From positions 1 through 36,802 of the IMG/VR virus record IMGVR_UViG_3300045919_000452: a stretch of 36,802 bases of DNA; one strand, given 5' to 3'. Positions within the stretch are counted from its first letter, which is position 1; each line of letters starts with the position of its first letter. Under the pieces are notes generated by a model. It was not told where the DNA came from. It searched no databases and saw only the letters and a program-made list of their open reading frames with translations. The stretch is from a virus. Shown here piece after piece: positions 5,311-13,292 of this stretch. The translations under genes and the position numbers were made by a program.

Positions 5311-7166
5311 CCTATAAGATTTGCGAGGATGTTCAACTTCTTAAGAAGAACTATGACGAGCCTGTTGATATTCTCGATGGGTTGCCACATAAGCAGTCCG
5401 ATATTATTCGGATGGTTGAGTTTTATAGCAATTCAAGGTATCTCAATGGGCAAAAAGACGAGCGCAACCACAGAAAGTCCTACTATCAGATGATAAATGG
5501 ACAGTGCGACGTGGAGAACGCCGCCGTGGACATTGATACAAAAGACATGCGCGTAACGAGTGATGACAAAGACGACCAGACGCTCTCAATGTTGATGACG
5601 AAAGATATTTATCAGTGGATGAAGGACTCTAACTATGCTCTTTCACTGAATAAACAAAAGAAAACCCGCACAAAATACGGGTCACTGCTCGTTAAGAAAG
5701 TTATTGAGAAGAACGAGGACGGCGAGCGCATGTTGACCATTGAGGTGCCGGAATGGAAAAACCTCATCACCGACCAAGTCGATATCATAAACAATCCCAC
5801 TGTTGAGGTGCACTACATGACACCACTGCAGCTTATGAAAAAAGCGAATGTTTGGGACGGTGAAATGATAAAAGACGTTGTAGACAAGGCACGCAAAGCA
5901 GGCCCAGGGAAACGCATCGCTGTCTATGAAGTGCGCGGAGAGTTTCCACTCGATTACTATCTCGACGCAACCGGGGAAGAAAAAACAGAGAACGAAGATA
6001 AAGAAAACGAGTTTTCATACCAACTCTACTATCTCGTCGGAGGAGTTGAATCAAAGAAGGAGCAAAAGATGGAAGACCTAAAAGTGTTGTACGCCGAGAA
6101 CAACACTGAGCGCGTATATAAATATCTAGACAGAAAAGCGCGATCAGGCCGTGGCTTTGGTGTTGGCGTTTTTGAGGAGGGTGAAGAGGCGCAAGTTATG
6201 GTCAATGACGCCATTTTGAAGCAAAACCGCGCAATGGCCTATACGTCAAAAGTCATTGGACAGTCTGCGTCTAAGAAGCTCAAGGGGCGCAATATGATGG
6301 ACGAAGTTGATGACGGCACAATTTTGGAGCACGAGGAAAACAAGCCCATCAGCACACTAAGCCTTCTTCCAGCTGGAGGACTTGGTCAATATGAGTCCCT
6401 CGTCTCACAGTGGGTATCGCAGTTTGAGCGAGTAACGTCAGGATATGCTGCACAACGTGGGGAAACACCACCATCAGGCACTCCTTTTCGACTGCAGGCA
6501 ATGGTTGTTCAACAGTCGTCGTCAGTCTTCATTGACCTACAGGAGGAGTTTGGTATTTTTCAGACGGAGATCTTCAATGACTGGGTGATGCCGTTTTTGG
6601 CGTCACGATTAAATAAAGCACATATTCTTGCTTGGGAATTTACACCACAAGAAATGATGATGATGGACAGAAACTACGCCATACGTGAGCGCAACCGCAA
6701 GGCTAACGACATGATTCTTGATAGTCTAATAATCCCGACAGAAGAACAACTGCAAAAGTTCTATGATGAGGCAGACGCGCACATTAAATCGACCGGAGGC
6801 ATGCGCTTTGTTGAGATAATGAAAAACGAATATAAGAAAGCAAAGAAAAAAGTCACAGTTAATCCTACCGGCGAACAGCGCAACAAAGCAGCGGCCCTTG
6901 AGACTCTCAACAATATTCTCATCACATATTCAAAAATCCCCAACCTTGCTAGCGACCCAGTACTGTCAATGCTACTTATGGAAATTATTGAGGTATCCGG
7001 TTCAAGTATTTCCTCGTCGGACATTATGAGCGCAATTGAGGAGCAGAAAAAGGCGCAGAAAGAGCAACCGCTAACACCAGCAGACGCAACAGCCACTCCA
7101 GGCACACCATCGCCAATGACACTAGCCGCTAACCCAACGCCAGATGCTACAGGAGTTCCATCGTAA
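5307..7166 (+). CDS. Portal protein
   Basis: A 619-aa protein directly after the terminase, the expected place and size for a podovirus-type portal. It has an alpha/beta N-terminal half (residues about 1-250), a glutamate/lysine-rich middle, and a long helical region containing AGGLGQYESLVSQW and a serine/glutamine stretch (TPPSGTPFRLQAMVVQQSS) that is typical of portal families. The C terminus is a low-complexity Thr/Pro/Ala tail. The dodecameric portal forms the DNA entry ring at one vertex and binds terminase, then the tail adaptor. Assignment rests on size, order and general character rather than a single diagnostic motif. Confidence 0.82.
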   Translation: MTYKICEDVQLLKKNYDEPVDILDGLPHKQSDIIRMVEFYSNSRYLNGQKDERNHRKSYYQMINGQCDVENAAVDIDTKDMRVTSDDKDDQTLSMLMTKDIYQWMKDSNYALSLNKQKKTRTKYGSLLVKKVIEKNEDGERMLTIEVPEWKNLITDQVDIINNPTVEVHYMTPLQLMKKANVWDGEMIKDVVDKARKAGPGKRIAVYEVRGEFPLDYYLDATGEEKTENEDKENEFSYQLYYLVGGVESKKEQKMEDLKVLYAENNTERVYKYLDRKARSGRGFGVGVFEEGEEAQVMVNDAILKQNRAMAYTSKVIGQSASKKLKGRNMMDEVDDGTILEHEENKPISTLSLLPAGGLGQYESLVSQWVSQFERVTSGYAAQRGETPPSGTPFRLQAMVVQQSSSVFIDLQEEFGIFQTEIFNDWVMPFLASRLNKAHILAWEFTPQEMMMMDRNYAIRERNRKANDMILDSLIIPTEEQLQKFYDEADAHIKSTGGMRFVEIMKNEYKKAKKKVTVNPTGEQRNKAAALETLNNILITYSKIPNLASDPVLSMLLMEIIEVSGSSISSSDIMSAIEEQKKAQKEQPLTPADATATPGTPSPMTLAANPTPDATGVPS

Positions 7167-7359
7167 TACAGAGCTCGAAAAAGTTGTGCATGAGTATCTT
7201 GTCTCGTTCCTGTCTCGTCGCGCTGTTGAAAAGGTTTTCGCGCGCGAGGATGTAAGCGCGGTCGCTGAGGCAAAACAAATGGTCGATGAGGCGTTCAATA
7301 ACCTTGGTGTTCTATTCGATAGAGTAAAAATAAAGGACCACGTAGACGAAGCGCGCTAG
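7144..7359 (+). CDS. Small head-module protein, unknown function (71 aa)
   Basis: Overlaps the 3' end of the portal gene by 23 bases. Predicted almost entirely helical with alternating charge (LEKVVHEYLVSFLSRRAVEK). No recognised family. Lying between portal and scaffold it may assist prohead assembly. Confidence 0.6.
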   Translation: MLQEFHRNTELEKVVHEYLVSFLSRRAVEKVFAREDVSAVAEAKQMVDEAFNNLGVLFDRVKIKDHVDEAR

Positions 7360-7370
7360 GCTTCATCTTG

Positions 7371-7399
7371 GTGTCTCTGTTGTGGTATAATGGAGACAC
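7371..7399 (+). promoter_or_regulatory. Extended -10 promoter of scaffold/capsid unit, flanked by inverted repeat
   Basis: TGG-TATAAT has its -10 at 7386-7391. GTGTCTC (7371-7377) and GAGACAC (7393-7399) form a perfect 7-bp inverted repeat around it, a possible operator. The predicted leader (7398-7459) holds two hairpins: GATGTA/TACATC and CTGTG/CACAG. Confidence 0.5.
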
Positions 7400-7459
7400 A
7401 GAGATGTAGCTTATACATCACTAACAAGGGACTGTGACCTTTCACCACAGAATTAAACC

Positions 7460-7975
7460 ATGTCTGACCTAGACACAACTGAGGACATCACCTCTCAAAA
7501 TGATGCGGAGACAACCGAAAACAATTTAGACACAGAGGAGCAATCCGATGACGTCGAAGCATTGAGAGCATCAAACAAGAAATTGTTTGAGCGCACAAAG
7601 GCAGCAGAAGATAAGTTACGAGCACTTAAAAAGGAGCGCTACGATGCTCAAGTTAATGCTCAAGACAAAAATAAATTAGAAACTAACGCCGACGTTTCTG
7701 ACCGAGAGGAGCTGAAAGCAATCGCGCGAGGAATGTCTGACGAAGAGATAGATGAAGCAAAGTCTATTGCAAAAGGAAAGGACATAACGCTCACGGAAGC
7801 ATTTAAAACTAAGTCATTTCTTGCGTTTCAACGCGAATTAAAAGAGGAGACAAAGAAGGAGGATGCTAAACTTGGCGCAACTCGTGGTTCTACCCAGTCA
7901 AAGAAAGATTCTTTCAGAGCTGGTATGACAAGCGATGAGCACAAAGCACTTTGGAAAGAAAAATACGGCAACTAG
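7460..7975 (+). CDS. Scaffolding-like protein
   Basis: A 171-aa, strongly charged protein immediately before the capsid gene. The first 35 residues are acidic with many Asp, Glu and Thr. Residues about 36-75 form a likely coiled coil (VEALRASNKKLFERTKAAED). The basic C-terminal end (FRAGMTSDEHKALWKEKYGN) resembles the capsid-binding tail of scaffold proteins. Scaffolds direct prohead assembly and leave or are degraded before packaging. No protease domain is visible. The 60-nt leader has hairpins but no clear SD. Confidence 0.7.
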   Translation: MSDLDTTEDITSQNDAETTENNLDTEEQSDDVEALRASNKKLFERTKAAEDKLRALKKERYDAQVNAQDKNKLETNADVSDREELKAIARGMSDEEIDEAKSIAKGKDITLTEAFKTKSFLAFQRELKEETKKEDAKLGATRGSTQSKKDSFRAGMTSDEHKALWKEKYGN

Positions 7976-8009
7976 CACTAGAGAAAAAATAATCTAGCGC
8001 CAAAATAAT

Positions 8010-8909
8010 ATGGCATTTCCTACAGGCACATATACTGAATCTGACGCAACAGTATTCGCACCAAATGTATGGGGTTCTGTCGTCAATGATTTTCTCAAGA
8101 AGAAACTCGTGATGGCTAACTTTTTCGTTAATCGTTCAGACGAGTTATCAGGTGGAGGAAAGACTTTGGAGACACCAAATCTTACCGAAATGGCTGCAAA
8201 CGCAAAGACGAATGCAACAGCAGTCGCGCTCAACAGCCCAACAGAGACGAAAGTTACACTTACTGTCGATCAGTGGTACGAGGTATCGTTTGCTATTGAA
8301 GACCAGCAAGCAGCACAATTTAAGAAATCGTACTACTTGCAGGAGAAACTCGCAAAGAATGCAGCATACACAATCGCAGCAAAGCTCGATGTGGCGCTCG
8401 CAACTCTTTTCACCGGGTTCTCACAAATCACAGGTCTTTCAACAATTGGCCCCGTTGATTCAGATATTCGCAAGGCTATCGGTCTCTATGAGGCAGGCAA
8501 CAACGATCCAGAAGACGGAGCATTCTTCTTTGACAAGAAAGTCATTTGGAATGGTCTCATGGGAATCGACAAATTCACACTTGCAATTAATTCTCCAACG
8601 ATGGACCCAATTAATAACGGCGCAATGGGCAAGCTCTACGGATACCCTGTGTATGGCTCAAACAATGTGCAGTTCATTAGTGGTGCAGCGGGACGTGCAA
8701 ACGCACTCGCATCAAAGGACGCCCTTCACTGGGCAACCTCTCCTCTTGGTGTAATGTCAGAGGGTGGAATGTCAGGAGAAATGGGCGTTCGCGTACAATC
8801 GAACTACATCCCTGATTACCTTTCAACGATTACAACTGCAGATATTCTCTACGGTGTCATCGAGAATCGTGATCTCGCTGGTGTGTACATGAAAACAAAG
8901 GCGTACTAG
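8010..8909 (+). CDS. Major capsid protein (HK97-fold expected)
   Basis: A 299-aa protein after the scaffold gene and followed by a strong terminator, as expected for the most abundant virion protein. N-terminal ATVFAPNVWGSVVNDFLKKK and the region with VTLTVDQWYEVSFAIEDQQA are characteristic of a phage capsid family; the C terminus has the usual series of short beta segments (SKDALHWATSPLG, VRVQSNYIPDYLST). No N-terminal delta domain or protease site is evident, in line with a separate scaffold. The ATG is preceded by AATAAT without SD. Confidence 0.88.
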   Translation: MAFPTGTYTESDATVFAPNVWGSVVNDFLKKKLVMANFFVNRSDELSGGGKTLETPNLTEMAANAKTNATAVALNSPTETKVTLTVDQWYEVSFAIEDQQAAQFKKSYYLQEKLAKNAAYTIAAKLDVALATLFTGFSQITGLSTIGPVDSDIRKAIGLYEAGNNDPEDGAFFFDKKVIWNGLMGIDKFTLAINSPTMDPINNGAMGKLYGYPVYGSNNVQFISGAAGRANALASKDALHWATSPLGVMSEGGMSGEMGVRVQSNYIPDYLSTITTADILYGVIENRDLAGVYMKTKAY

Positions 8910-8933
8910 CCTTTAGTAGTGTCAAACATAATT

Positions 8934-8951
8934 CCCCCGCAAGGGGGTTTT
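8934..8951 (+). terminator. Intrinsic terminator after the capsid gene
   Basis: CCCCC-GCAA-GGGGG followed by TTTT, 24 nt after the capsid stop codon. Confidence 0.8.
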
Positions 8952-8952
8952 G

Positions 8953-8961
8953 TGTTATACT
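8953..8961 (+). promoter_or_regulatory. Extended -10 promoter of the glycosyltransferase cassette
   Basis: TGT-TATACT with -10 at 8956-8961, immediately after the capsid terminator; predicted start near 8968, 5 nt before the structured leader. Confidence 0.5.
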
Positions 8962-8972
8962 GAATATTATTA

Positions 8973-9022
8973 GCTTTTACGCCTTCTACTCACTCCATAC
9001 TCGTAAAAGCGTGGGGTGAGTA
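8973..9022 (+). promoter_or_regulatory. Structured mRNA leader with interlocked inverted repeats (A-B-A'-B')
   Basis: A, GCTTTTACG (8973-8981), pairs perfectly with A', CGTAAAAGC (9002-9010). B, TACTCACTCCA (8987-8997), pairs with B', TGGGGTGAGTA (9012-9022), one G-T wobble. A' and B' are separated by a single base, exactly as in the ATPase leader. Loops of 5, 4 and 1 nt are too short for a full pseudoknot, so alternative hairpins are more likely here. The SD (AAAGGGGG) follows B' at once. Confidence 0.6.
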
Positions 9023-9038
9023 AAGGGGGCATCTATAT

Positions 9039-9218
9039 ATGAATCAAGCAAATTGGGGAAGCGTTGTTGTCGCCAGTAGCCCAAAAAAGACAACAGCATC
9101 GTTCAAGGTTGATAGCCAGGGGAACATGGTGCAATTTGAGGAGCATGGCGACAATAGTGCGGAGGAGAAACTTAAAAGATTACAGCGGGCGCGCGCGAAA
9201 AAACTAGGCATAGCATGA
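9039..9218 (+). CDS. Small basic protein at head of glycosyltransferase cassette (59 aa)
   Basis: Starts MNQANWGSVVVASSPKKTTA and ends in a basic helix. SD AAAGGGGG is about 10 nt upstream. The stop overlaps the next ATG as ATGA, so it is coupled to the glycosyltransferase. It has no recognised domain. Its place between the structured leader and the enzyme suggests a decoration or acceptor protein, which is speculative. Confidence 0.6.
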   Translation: MNQANWGSVVVASSPKKTTASFKVDSQGNMVQFEEHGDNSAEEKLKRLQRARAKKLGIA

Positions 9219-10279
9219 AGACATATTTTATCTCAGGAGGACAAGATGGCTCGTCATATGTGCGCGCGCTGATGCCAATGATACATAATGGGTGGTGGGG
9301 CCAGAAAACCTCTCTACGGGGCAAATTGGACTCTAAGGAGCGTATGCTGGAGGGCGCTCTACAGGCAGATATTGTTGTATTTCAGCGCCCAATGCAGGGT
9401 CAGATGTTACAGGCGGCCAAACTACTAAAAGAAGCGGGAAAGAAAATAGTTATTGACCTAGACGACACGTACTCACCAGAAATGGGACTGCCCAGGCTTT
9501 TGAAGGAAATGATTGAGCGGCAAATAGATAATAAAATAGATGAGGTACATAATATGCTCAAAGAGTTCGCGCGTGAGGCAGATCTTATGACCGTGACAAC
9601 GCAATTTCTTGCAGACGAGTATAAAGATTTCAACAAAAACATTGTTGTGATACCCAACATGGTTGACCCAAGTGACTGGAATGAGCCGAAGAGAAATGAT
9701 GGGGAAAAAGTGCGTATTGGAATTGTCGGGTCTTCGGCGATGAACAAGGACAGCCTACTCGTCACACCACTACTACGGAATCTAGGGCGTCGGGACGATG
9801 TGCAACTTGTGGTATTTGGCATGCCGGCAGAAAAAGAAGTTGATGCGCGCAAGTTCTACGGCCACGAAATCGCATATTGGAATACAATGAATATTGAGTG
9901 GCACCATGCGGTACCCCTTGCAGACTACATGGACAAGCTTAATGACCTACGACTAGACATCATGCTTATACCTCGCGAGGATAACTATTTTAATCGCTGT
10001 AAGAGTAACGTAAAATTTCTTGAAGCGTCAATGTGCGAGGTGCCAGTTATTGCCCAGGGTTTTCCTGATGGGAATAGTCCGTACCAAGGAGTCGACGAGA
10101 AACAGCTTGTTATATGTAACACGATAGACGAATGGTCTGTTGCAGTAAATGCGCTTATACTTGATAAAAGCAGGCGCACTGAAATGGGTAAGTCTGCAAA
10201 AAAATATGTCTTAGAAAATTATAATATTAATAATAATGCAGAATTATGGCGAAAAGAGTACGTGAAGTTGCTAGTATAG
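9215..10279 (+). CDS. Glycosyltransferase, GT-B fold (GT4-like)
   Basis: A 354-aa protein. The N-terminal domain contains ADIVVFQRP and KIVIDLDDTY (residues 77-86), a signature seen in phage and surface-polysaccharide transferases. A linker VVIPNMVDPSDW leads to the C-terminal Rossmann domain with IGIVGSSA and, near residue 270, KFLEASMCEVPVIA, equivalent to the nucleotide-sugar-binding 'E-x7-E' region of GT4 enzymes. It transfers a sugar from an activated donor; donor and acceptor are unknown. First of three transferases lying between the capsid gene and the tail adaptor, where capsid or DNA glycosylation is conceivable. Confidence 0.82.
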   Translation: MKTYFISGGQDGSSYVRALMPMIHNGWWGQKTSLRGKLDSKERMLEGALQADIVVFQRPMQGQMLQAAKLLKEAGKKIVIDLDDTYSPEMGLPRLLKEMIERQIDNKIDEVHNMLKEFAREADLMTVTTQFLADEYKDFNKNIVVIPNMVDPSDWNEPKRNDGEKVRIGIVGSSAMNKDSLLVTPLLRNLGRRDDVQLVVFGMPAEKEVDARKFYGHEIAYWNTMNIEWHHAVPLADYMDKLNDLRLDIMLIPREDNYFNRCKSNVKFLEASMCEVPVIAQGFPDGNSPYQGVDEKQLVICNTIDEWSVAVNALILDKSRRTEMGKSAKKYVLENYNINNNAELWRKEYVKLLV

Positions 10280-10449
10280 ATGAAGTTGGGGGAATCATTG
10301 AAGTAAAGGACACTCCCGTTAAGACTGTGCGTAAGTTTTCTTTTGAAGAGGGATATCTTAGCTATGGAAACAGTGTATCTTTGTTTAAGATGAAAGATGG
10401 TTTGGAGCGCGCAACGCTTTTGGAAGAGCTTAATAAGTTAATAAAATAA
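10246..10449 (+). CDS. Small protein of glycosyltransferase cassette (67 aa)
   Basis: Overlaps the end of the upstream transferase gene by 34 bases. Mixed alpha/beta, with a basic start (MAKRVREVASIDEVGGIIEV) and an amphipathic C-terminal helix (ERATLLEELNKLIK). No known family. Tight packing in the operon supports expression. Confidence 0.6.
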   Translation: MAKRVREVASIDEVGGIIEVKDTPVKTVRKFSFEEGYLSYGNSVSLFKMKDGLERATLLEELNKLIK

Positions 10450-10450
10450 T

Positions 10451-10771
10451 ATGAATATACGAGTAACAGATAAGGATTTATCAAAGTGGTTATCAGAAAA
10501 AGATGTACTTGTGACCGAGGGGCGTGAACTGTCAAAGAAAATTGATGCGCTAGAGGAAGAGCGCAACAAGTGTGGCATGCAGATCCAAAAAATCAAGGAC
10601 AAGATTATCCCATTAGCAGAAAGCCTTGCAAAGCCTCACTTTGTGGAGTTTGATATGCTCACGACAATCAATCTTGATGGAGAGGAGGTTGTCCTTGAGT
10701 ATGTCAACCAGGTGGCCGAGTTTGAGAAGGCACTACGTGAAAAAATAAAAAATGAAAATACTGCTCAGTAA
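10451..10771 (+). CDS. Coiled-coil protein of glycosyltransferase cassette (106 aa)
   Basis: Residues about 15-60 form a coiled coil (SKKIDALEEERNKCGMQIQK), followed by a short beta segment and a charged C-terminal helix. One base separates it from the preceding stop codon and it overlaps the next transferase gene by 20 bases. Function unknown; it may be a virion or chaperone-like partner. Confidence 0.62.
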   Translation: MNIRVTDKDLSKWLSEKDVLVTEGRELSKKIDALEEERNKCGMQIQKIKDKIIPLAESLAKPHFVEFDMLTTINLDGEEVVLEYVNQVAEFEKALREKIKNENTAQ

Positions 10772-11579
10772 CTACTCACTTGGGTGGCTTGGTGGTACTC
10801 AGACATGGACAAAGACAATGGCGACAGAGTTGTCTCGACCTGGGCATGAGGTGCACGTATTTGCCGGGGATGGGAAGTATGACCTTTTGTCAGATTATCC
10901 ACGTGTAGATGACGACTATGATCTCGCGTTGGTCAATCATAATACGTGCCTATCTGCACTAGAGGGCGTCAATATAAAGAAGCGCGTATTTACTTCTCAC
11001 GGGATAATTCCTGAGCTTGAACGTCCCATTCCCGGGTCCGACGTGTATATTGCCGTGTCCGAGGAGGTGCAGGAACACTTAAAAAAGCAGGGTTTTGAAT
11101 CAGATGTTATCCGCAATCCGATAGATAAAGATATTTTCATTGGTTCACCAATAAACGAGAAATTGCAGAACGTGCTCTTCTTATCGAACTACCAGGGAGA
11201 CGCGCTTGATGTGGTAACTAGTGCGTGTGAGGGTCTTAATCTTCGAGTGGTTGGAAAAGAAAACAAGGGAGATGCCCTTGAAAATATCCGTTGGGCAGAT
11301 TTAGTCATTGGTCTGGGTCGCACAGCACTTGAAGCAATGAGTTGCGGACGCAACGTTATTGTCTATGACTATAATGGGTCTGATGGTATCGTAAACACGG
11401 AAAGCATCGTTGAGTTGCGGAAGAATAACTGTTCAGGGCGCAGGTATGGCTTGAAATTATCTGCAAAAGACTTGCGTCGCCTGTTAGATAAGTACGACCC
11501 AAACTTAAATATGAGAAATTATATAATCAAAAACAATAATGTCCGCGATATTGCCCAGCAGTACCTGTCTTATTACTAG
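10752..11579 (+). CDS. Glycosyltransferase, GT-B fold (GT4-like, short)
   Basis: A 275-aa protein, shorter than usual for GT4 (about 350). The N-terminal Rossmann half begins MKILLSNYSLGWLGGTQTW, with the glycine-rich turn that binds the acceptor side, and contains VFTSHG and VYIAVSEEVQEHLKKQGF. The C-terminal half has LGRTALEAMSCGRNVIVYD (188-206), the conserved donor-binding motif with catalytic-region Glu. The length suggests a trimmed C-terminal domain. It overlaps both neighbours, consistent with one polycistronic unit. Confidence 0.82.
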   Translation: MKILLSNYSLGWLGGTQTWTKTMATELSRPGHEVHVFAGDGKYDLLSDYPRVDDDYDLALVNHNTCLSALEGVNIKKRVFTSHGIIPELERPIPGSDVYIAVSEEVQEHLKKQGFESDVIRNPIDKDIFIGSPINEKLQNVLFLSNYQGDALDVVTSACEGLNLRVVGKENKGDALENIRWADLVIGLGRTALEAMSCGRNVIVYDYNGSDGIVNTESIVELRKNNCSGRRYGLKLSAKDLRRLLDKYDPNLNMRNYIIKNNNVRDIAQQYLSYY

Positions 11580-12255
11580 GATAAGAAATGAGGAGAAAAT
11601 CATTGGTGATTTTCTAAAATACTATCAACAGCTAGACATATTTGTATATGACGACTACTCTACCGATCGGACTCTCGAGATAGTTAAGGCGCACAAAAGT
11701 GTAAAGGGAATCATTGAAGGAAAGGAGTGGGACACAGACCGCACACGCGCCGAATACACGACGCGTCAAGCTGTTTTTGAGCTGACAAAAGGATATGAAT
11801 GGGTGATTTACGTTGACGCCGATGAGCGCATTGAGTTTCCTGACATAGACTATGAAGCATATGACGGCGTTTCTATGAAGCTGTTTGATTTCTATATCAC
11901 TAACGACGACAAGTACGAAAATTACAAAAACAGGAAGCGCATGGGGTGTGAATATAGAGAAATATTGATGATGTTTCGCAACCTTCCCGGGCTAAAGTAC
12001 GAACACCGCGACCAGCGTGAGATGAGGCTTCCCGATACTGCGCGTATTGCCCACGCAGGATACGTGAAACACTATGGCAAAGCAATTTCAATTGAAGAAT
12101 GGGAGAGCACATGCGACTACTACATAAACTACTTCCCGGAGCCATACAAAAGCAAGTGGAGAGAGCGCAAAGGAAAAGCGGTGCACACACAAAGTGATTT
12201 TGGCTCTCCGCTTATAACGTGGGAGATGAAAGAAGATTTTGGTTATCCATTATAG
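11539..12255 (+). CDS. Glycosyltransferase family 2-like (GT-A fold)
   Basis: A 238-aa protein. The start of the GT-A domain shows CLITRIRNEEKII, then DDYSTDRT (38-45), the nucleotide-binding loop, and YVDADER (91-97), with the metal-binding DxD. The C-terminal part (HAGYVKHYGKAISIEEWE) is like that of small GT2 enzymes acting on polysaccharides. It ends the glycosyltransferase cassette; the next gene has its own promoter. The first 9 residues may be dispensable because the ATG lies 41 bases inside the upstream gene. Confidence 0.85.
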   Translation: MSAILPSSTCLITRIRNEEKIIGDFLKYYQQLDIFVYDDYSTDRTLEIVKAHKSVKGIIEGKEWDTDRTRAEYTTRQAVFELTKGYEWVIYVDADERIEFPDIDYEAYDGVSMKLFDFYITNDDKYENYKNRKRMGCEYREILMMFRNLPGLKYEHRDQREMRLPDTARIAHAGYVKHYGKAISIEEWESTCDYYINYFPEPYKSKWRERKGKAVHTQSDFGSPLITWEMKEDFGYPL

Positions 12256-12267
12256 AAATGGTATAAT
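12239..12267 (+). promoter_or_regulatory. Promoter of the adaptor/tail operon
   Basis: TTGGTT (12239-12244), 17 nt, TATAAT (12262-12267) with TGG before it. It lies partly inside the upstream gene. Downstream, AGTGG/CCACT can form a small hairpin in the 28-nt leader. Confidence 0.55.
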
Positions 12268-12301
12268 AGTGGTAGCCCTTAGCAAGAGCCACTGAATACC
12301 T

Positions 12302-13024
12302 ATGACAATATCTGACTCGAACGCCGAAACACGAACATTGTGCGATGCAGACTCGACAAGTTACCCCGACGCAACGCTTCTTCGACGCACAAATGCCAAT
12401 TATGAAGAAGTCGTGAGCATCGCGATAAAATCAAATGGAAAGTGGGAGTTCGATGATAGCAATTTTACAACACACCCAATTGGCACTGCGACGCTAGTTG
12501 CGGGGCAACAAGACTACTCATTTGATGTGGCGTTTTTAGACATACTTTCGCTTTCCGTAAAGGACGTTGGTGGTATTTGGAAAGAGCTTAGCCCACTAGA
12601 CAAATCACAGTTCTCCTATGATCCCGATGAATATTTTAAAACAGACGGAATGCCAGTTATCTATGACAAAATGGGAGAGTCTGTTTTTCTATACCCGGCG
12701 CCAGCTGCCGCAAGTGTGACAACAACATACGGCCTTAAAGCCTATTTTCAGCGTACTGCGGACATATTTACGTCAGCACAAGTTACTACTGGGACAAAGG
12801 AGTTTGGTTTTGCCTCTACTTTTCACAAGGTGATACCTTATATGAACGCGATACCATACTGCATGATGTATAAACCGGATAGAGTGGCCCAATACCAATC
12901 AGTTGTAGATAATATCTTGGGGAACGACAGGCTTGGGATCGTGGGTACACTGCAAGAGTTCTACTCTAAACGCGCAAAGGATGAGAAGACGCAAATTATT
13001 CCAATATATCACTCATCAAGATGA
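12302..13024 (+). CDS. Putative head-tail adaptor / tail tubular-like protein
   Basis: A 240-aa protein, first gene after the glycosyltransferases. The N-terminal half is helical (NANYEEVVSIAIKSNGKWEF) and the middle is beta-rich (GTATLVAGQQDYSFDVAFLD), a pattern I associate with podovirus adaptor proteins that dock on the portal. Residues QFSYDPDEYFKTDGMPVIYD and LYPAP recur in such proteins. Its job would be to join the portal to the tail. The ATGA overlap with the next gene indicates coupling. Assignment by position and character, not by a decisive motif. Confidence 0.55.
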   Translation: MTISDSNAETRTLCDADSTSYPDATLLRRTNANYEEVVSIAIKSNGKWEFDDSNFTTHPIGTATLVAGQQDYSFDVAFLDILSLSVKDVGGIWKELSPLDKSQFSYDPDEYFKTDGMPVIYDKMGESVFLYPAPAAASVTTTYGLKAYFQRTADIFTSAQVTTGTKEFGFASTFHKVIPYMNAIPYCMMYKPDRVAQYQSVVDNILGNDRLGIVGTLQEFYSKRAKDEKTQIIPIYHSSR

Positions 13025-13290
13025 CAAACTGGAGACTCAATGAGCGTAGATCAGGAAGAGGGTGGGACTATGACACTATAGGAATTTTGTACGACGTGCT
13101 CGGCGTATTTTATGACTACCTACATCTTCCCGTATCATGGGCACTTACGATGAGGAGCACGACGTCCTTTTCTCTTCAACAAAAAAGCGATACTCAGGCG
13201 TCGTCGTCTCTTGCGATGCCACTATTCGGCATGATTGTGATGAGTGGGGGGTCTTCTATTACTAACTGGTCGCTACAAAGCAAAAACTAA
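13021..13290 (+). CDS. Small unknown protein of tail operon (89 aa)
   Basis: Starts MTNWRLNERRSGRGWDYDTI and has many aromatic and serine residues. ATGA overlap with the adaptor gene and a 2-base gap before the next gene support translation. No family recognised; probably a minor virion protein. Confidence 0.6.
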   Translation: MTNWRLNERRSGRGWDYDTIGILYDVLGVFYDYLHLPVSWALTMRSTTSFSLQQKSDTQASSSLAMPLFGMIVMSGGSSITNWSLQSKN

Positions 13291-13292
13291 AT

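Noticed and set aside
8973-9022. Known riboswitch class
   Set aside because: Only two interlocked stems are visible; no conserved aptamer core that I recognise, so it is left as an unnamed structured leader.
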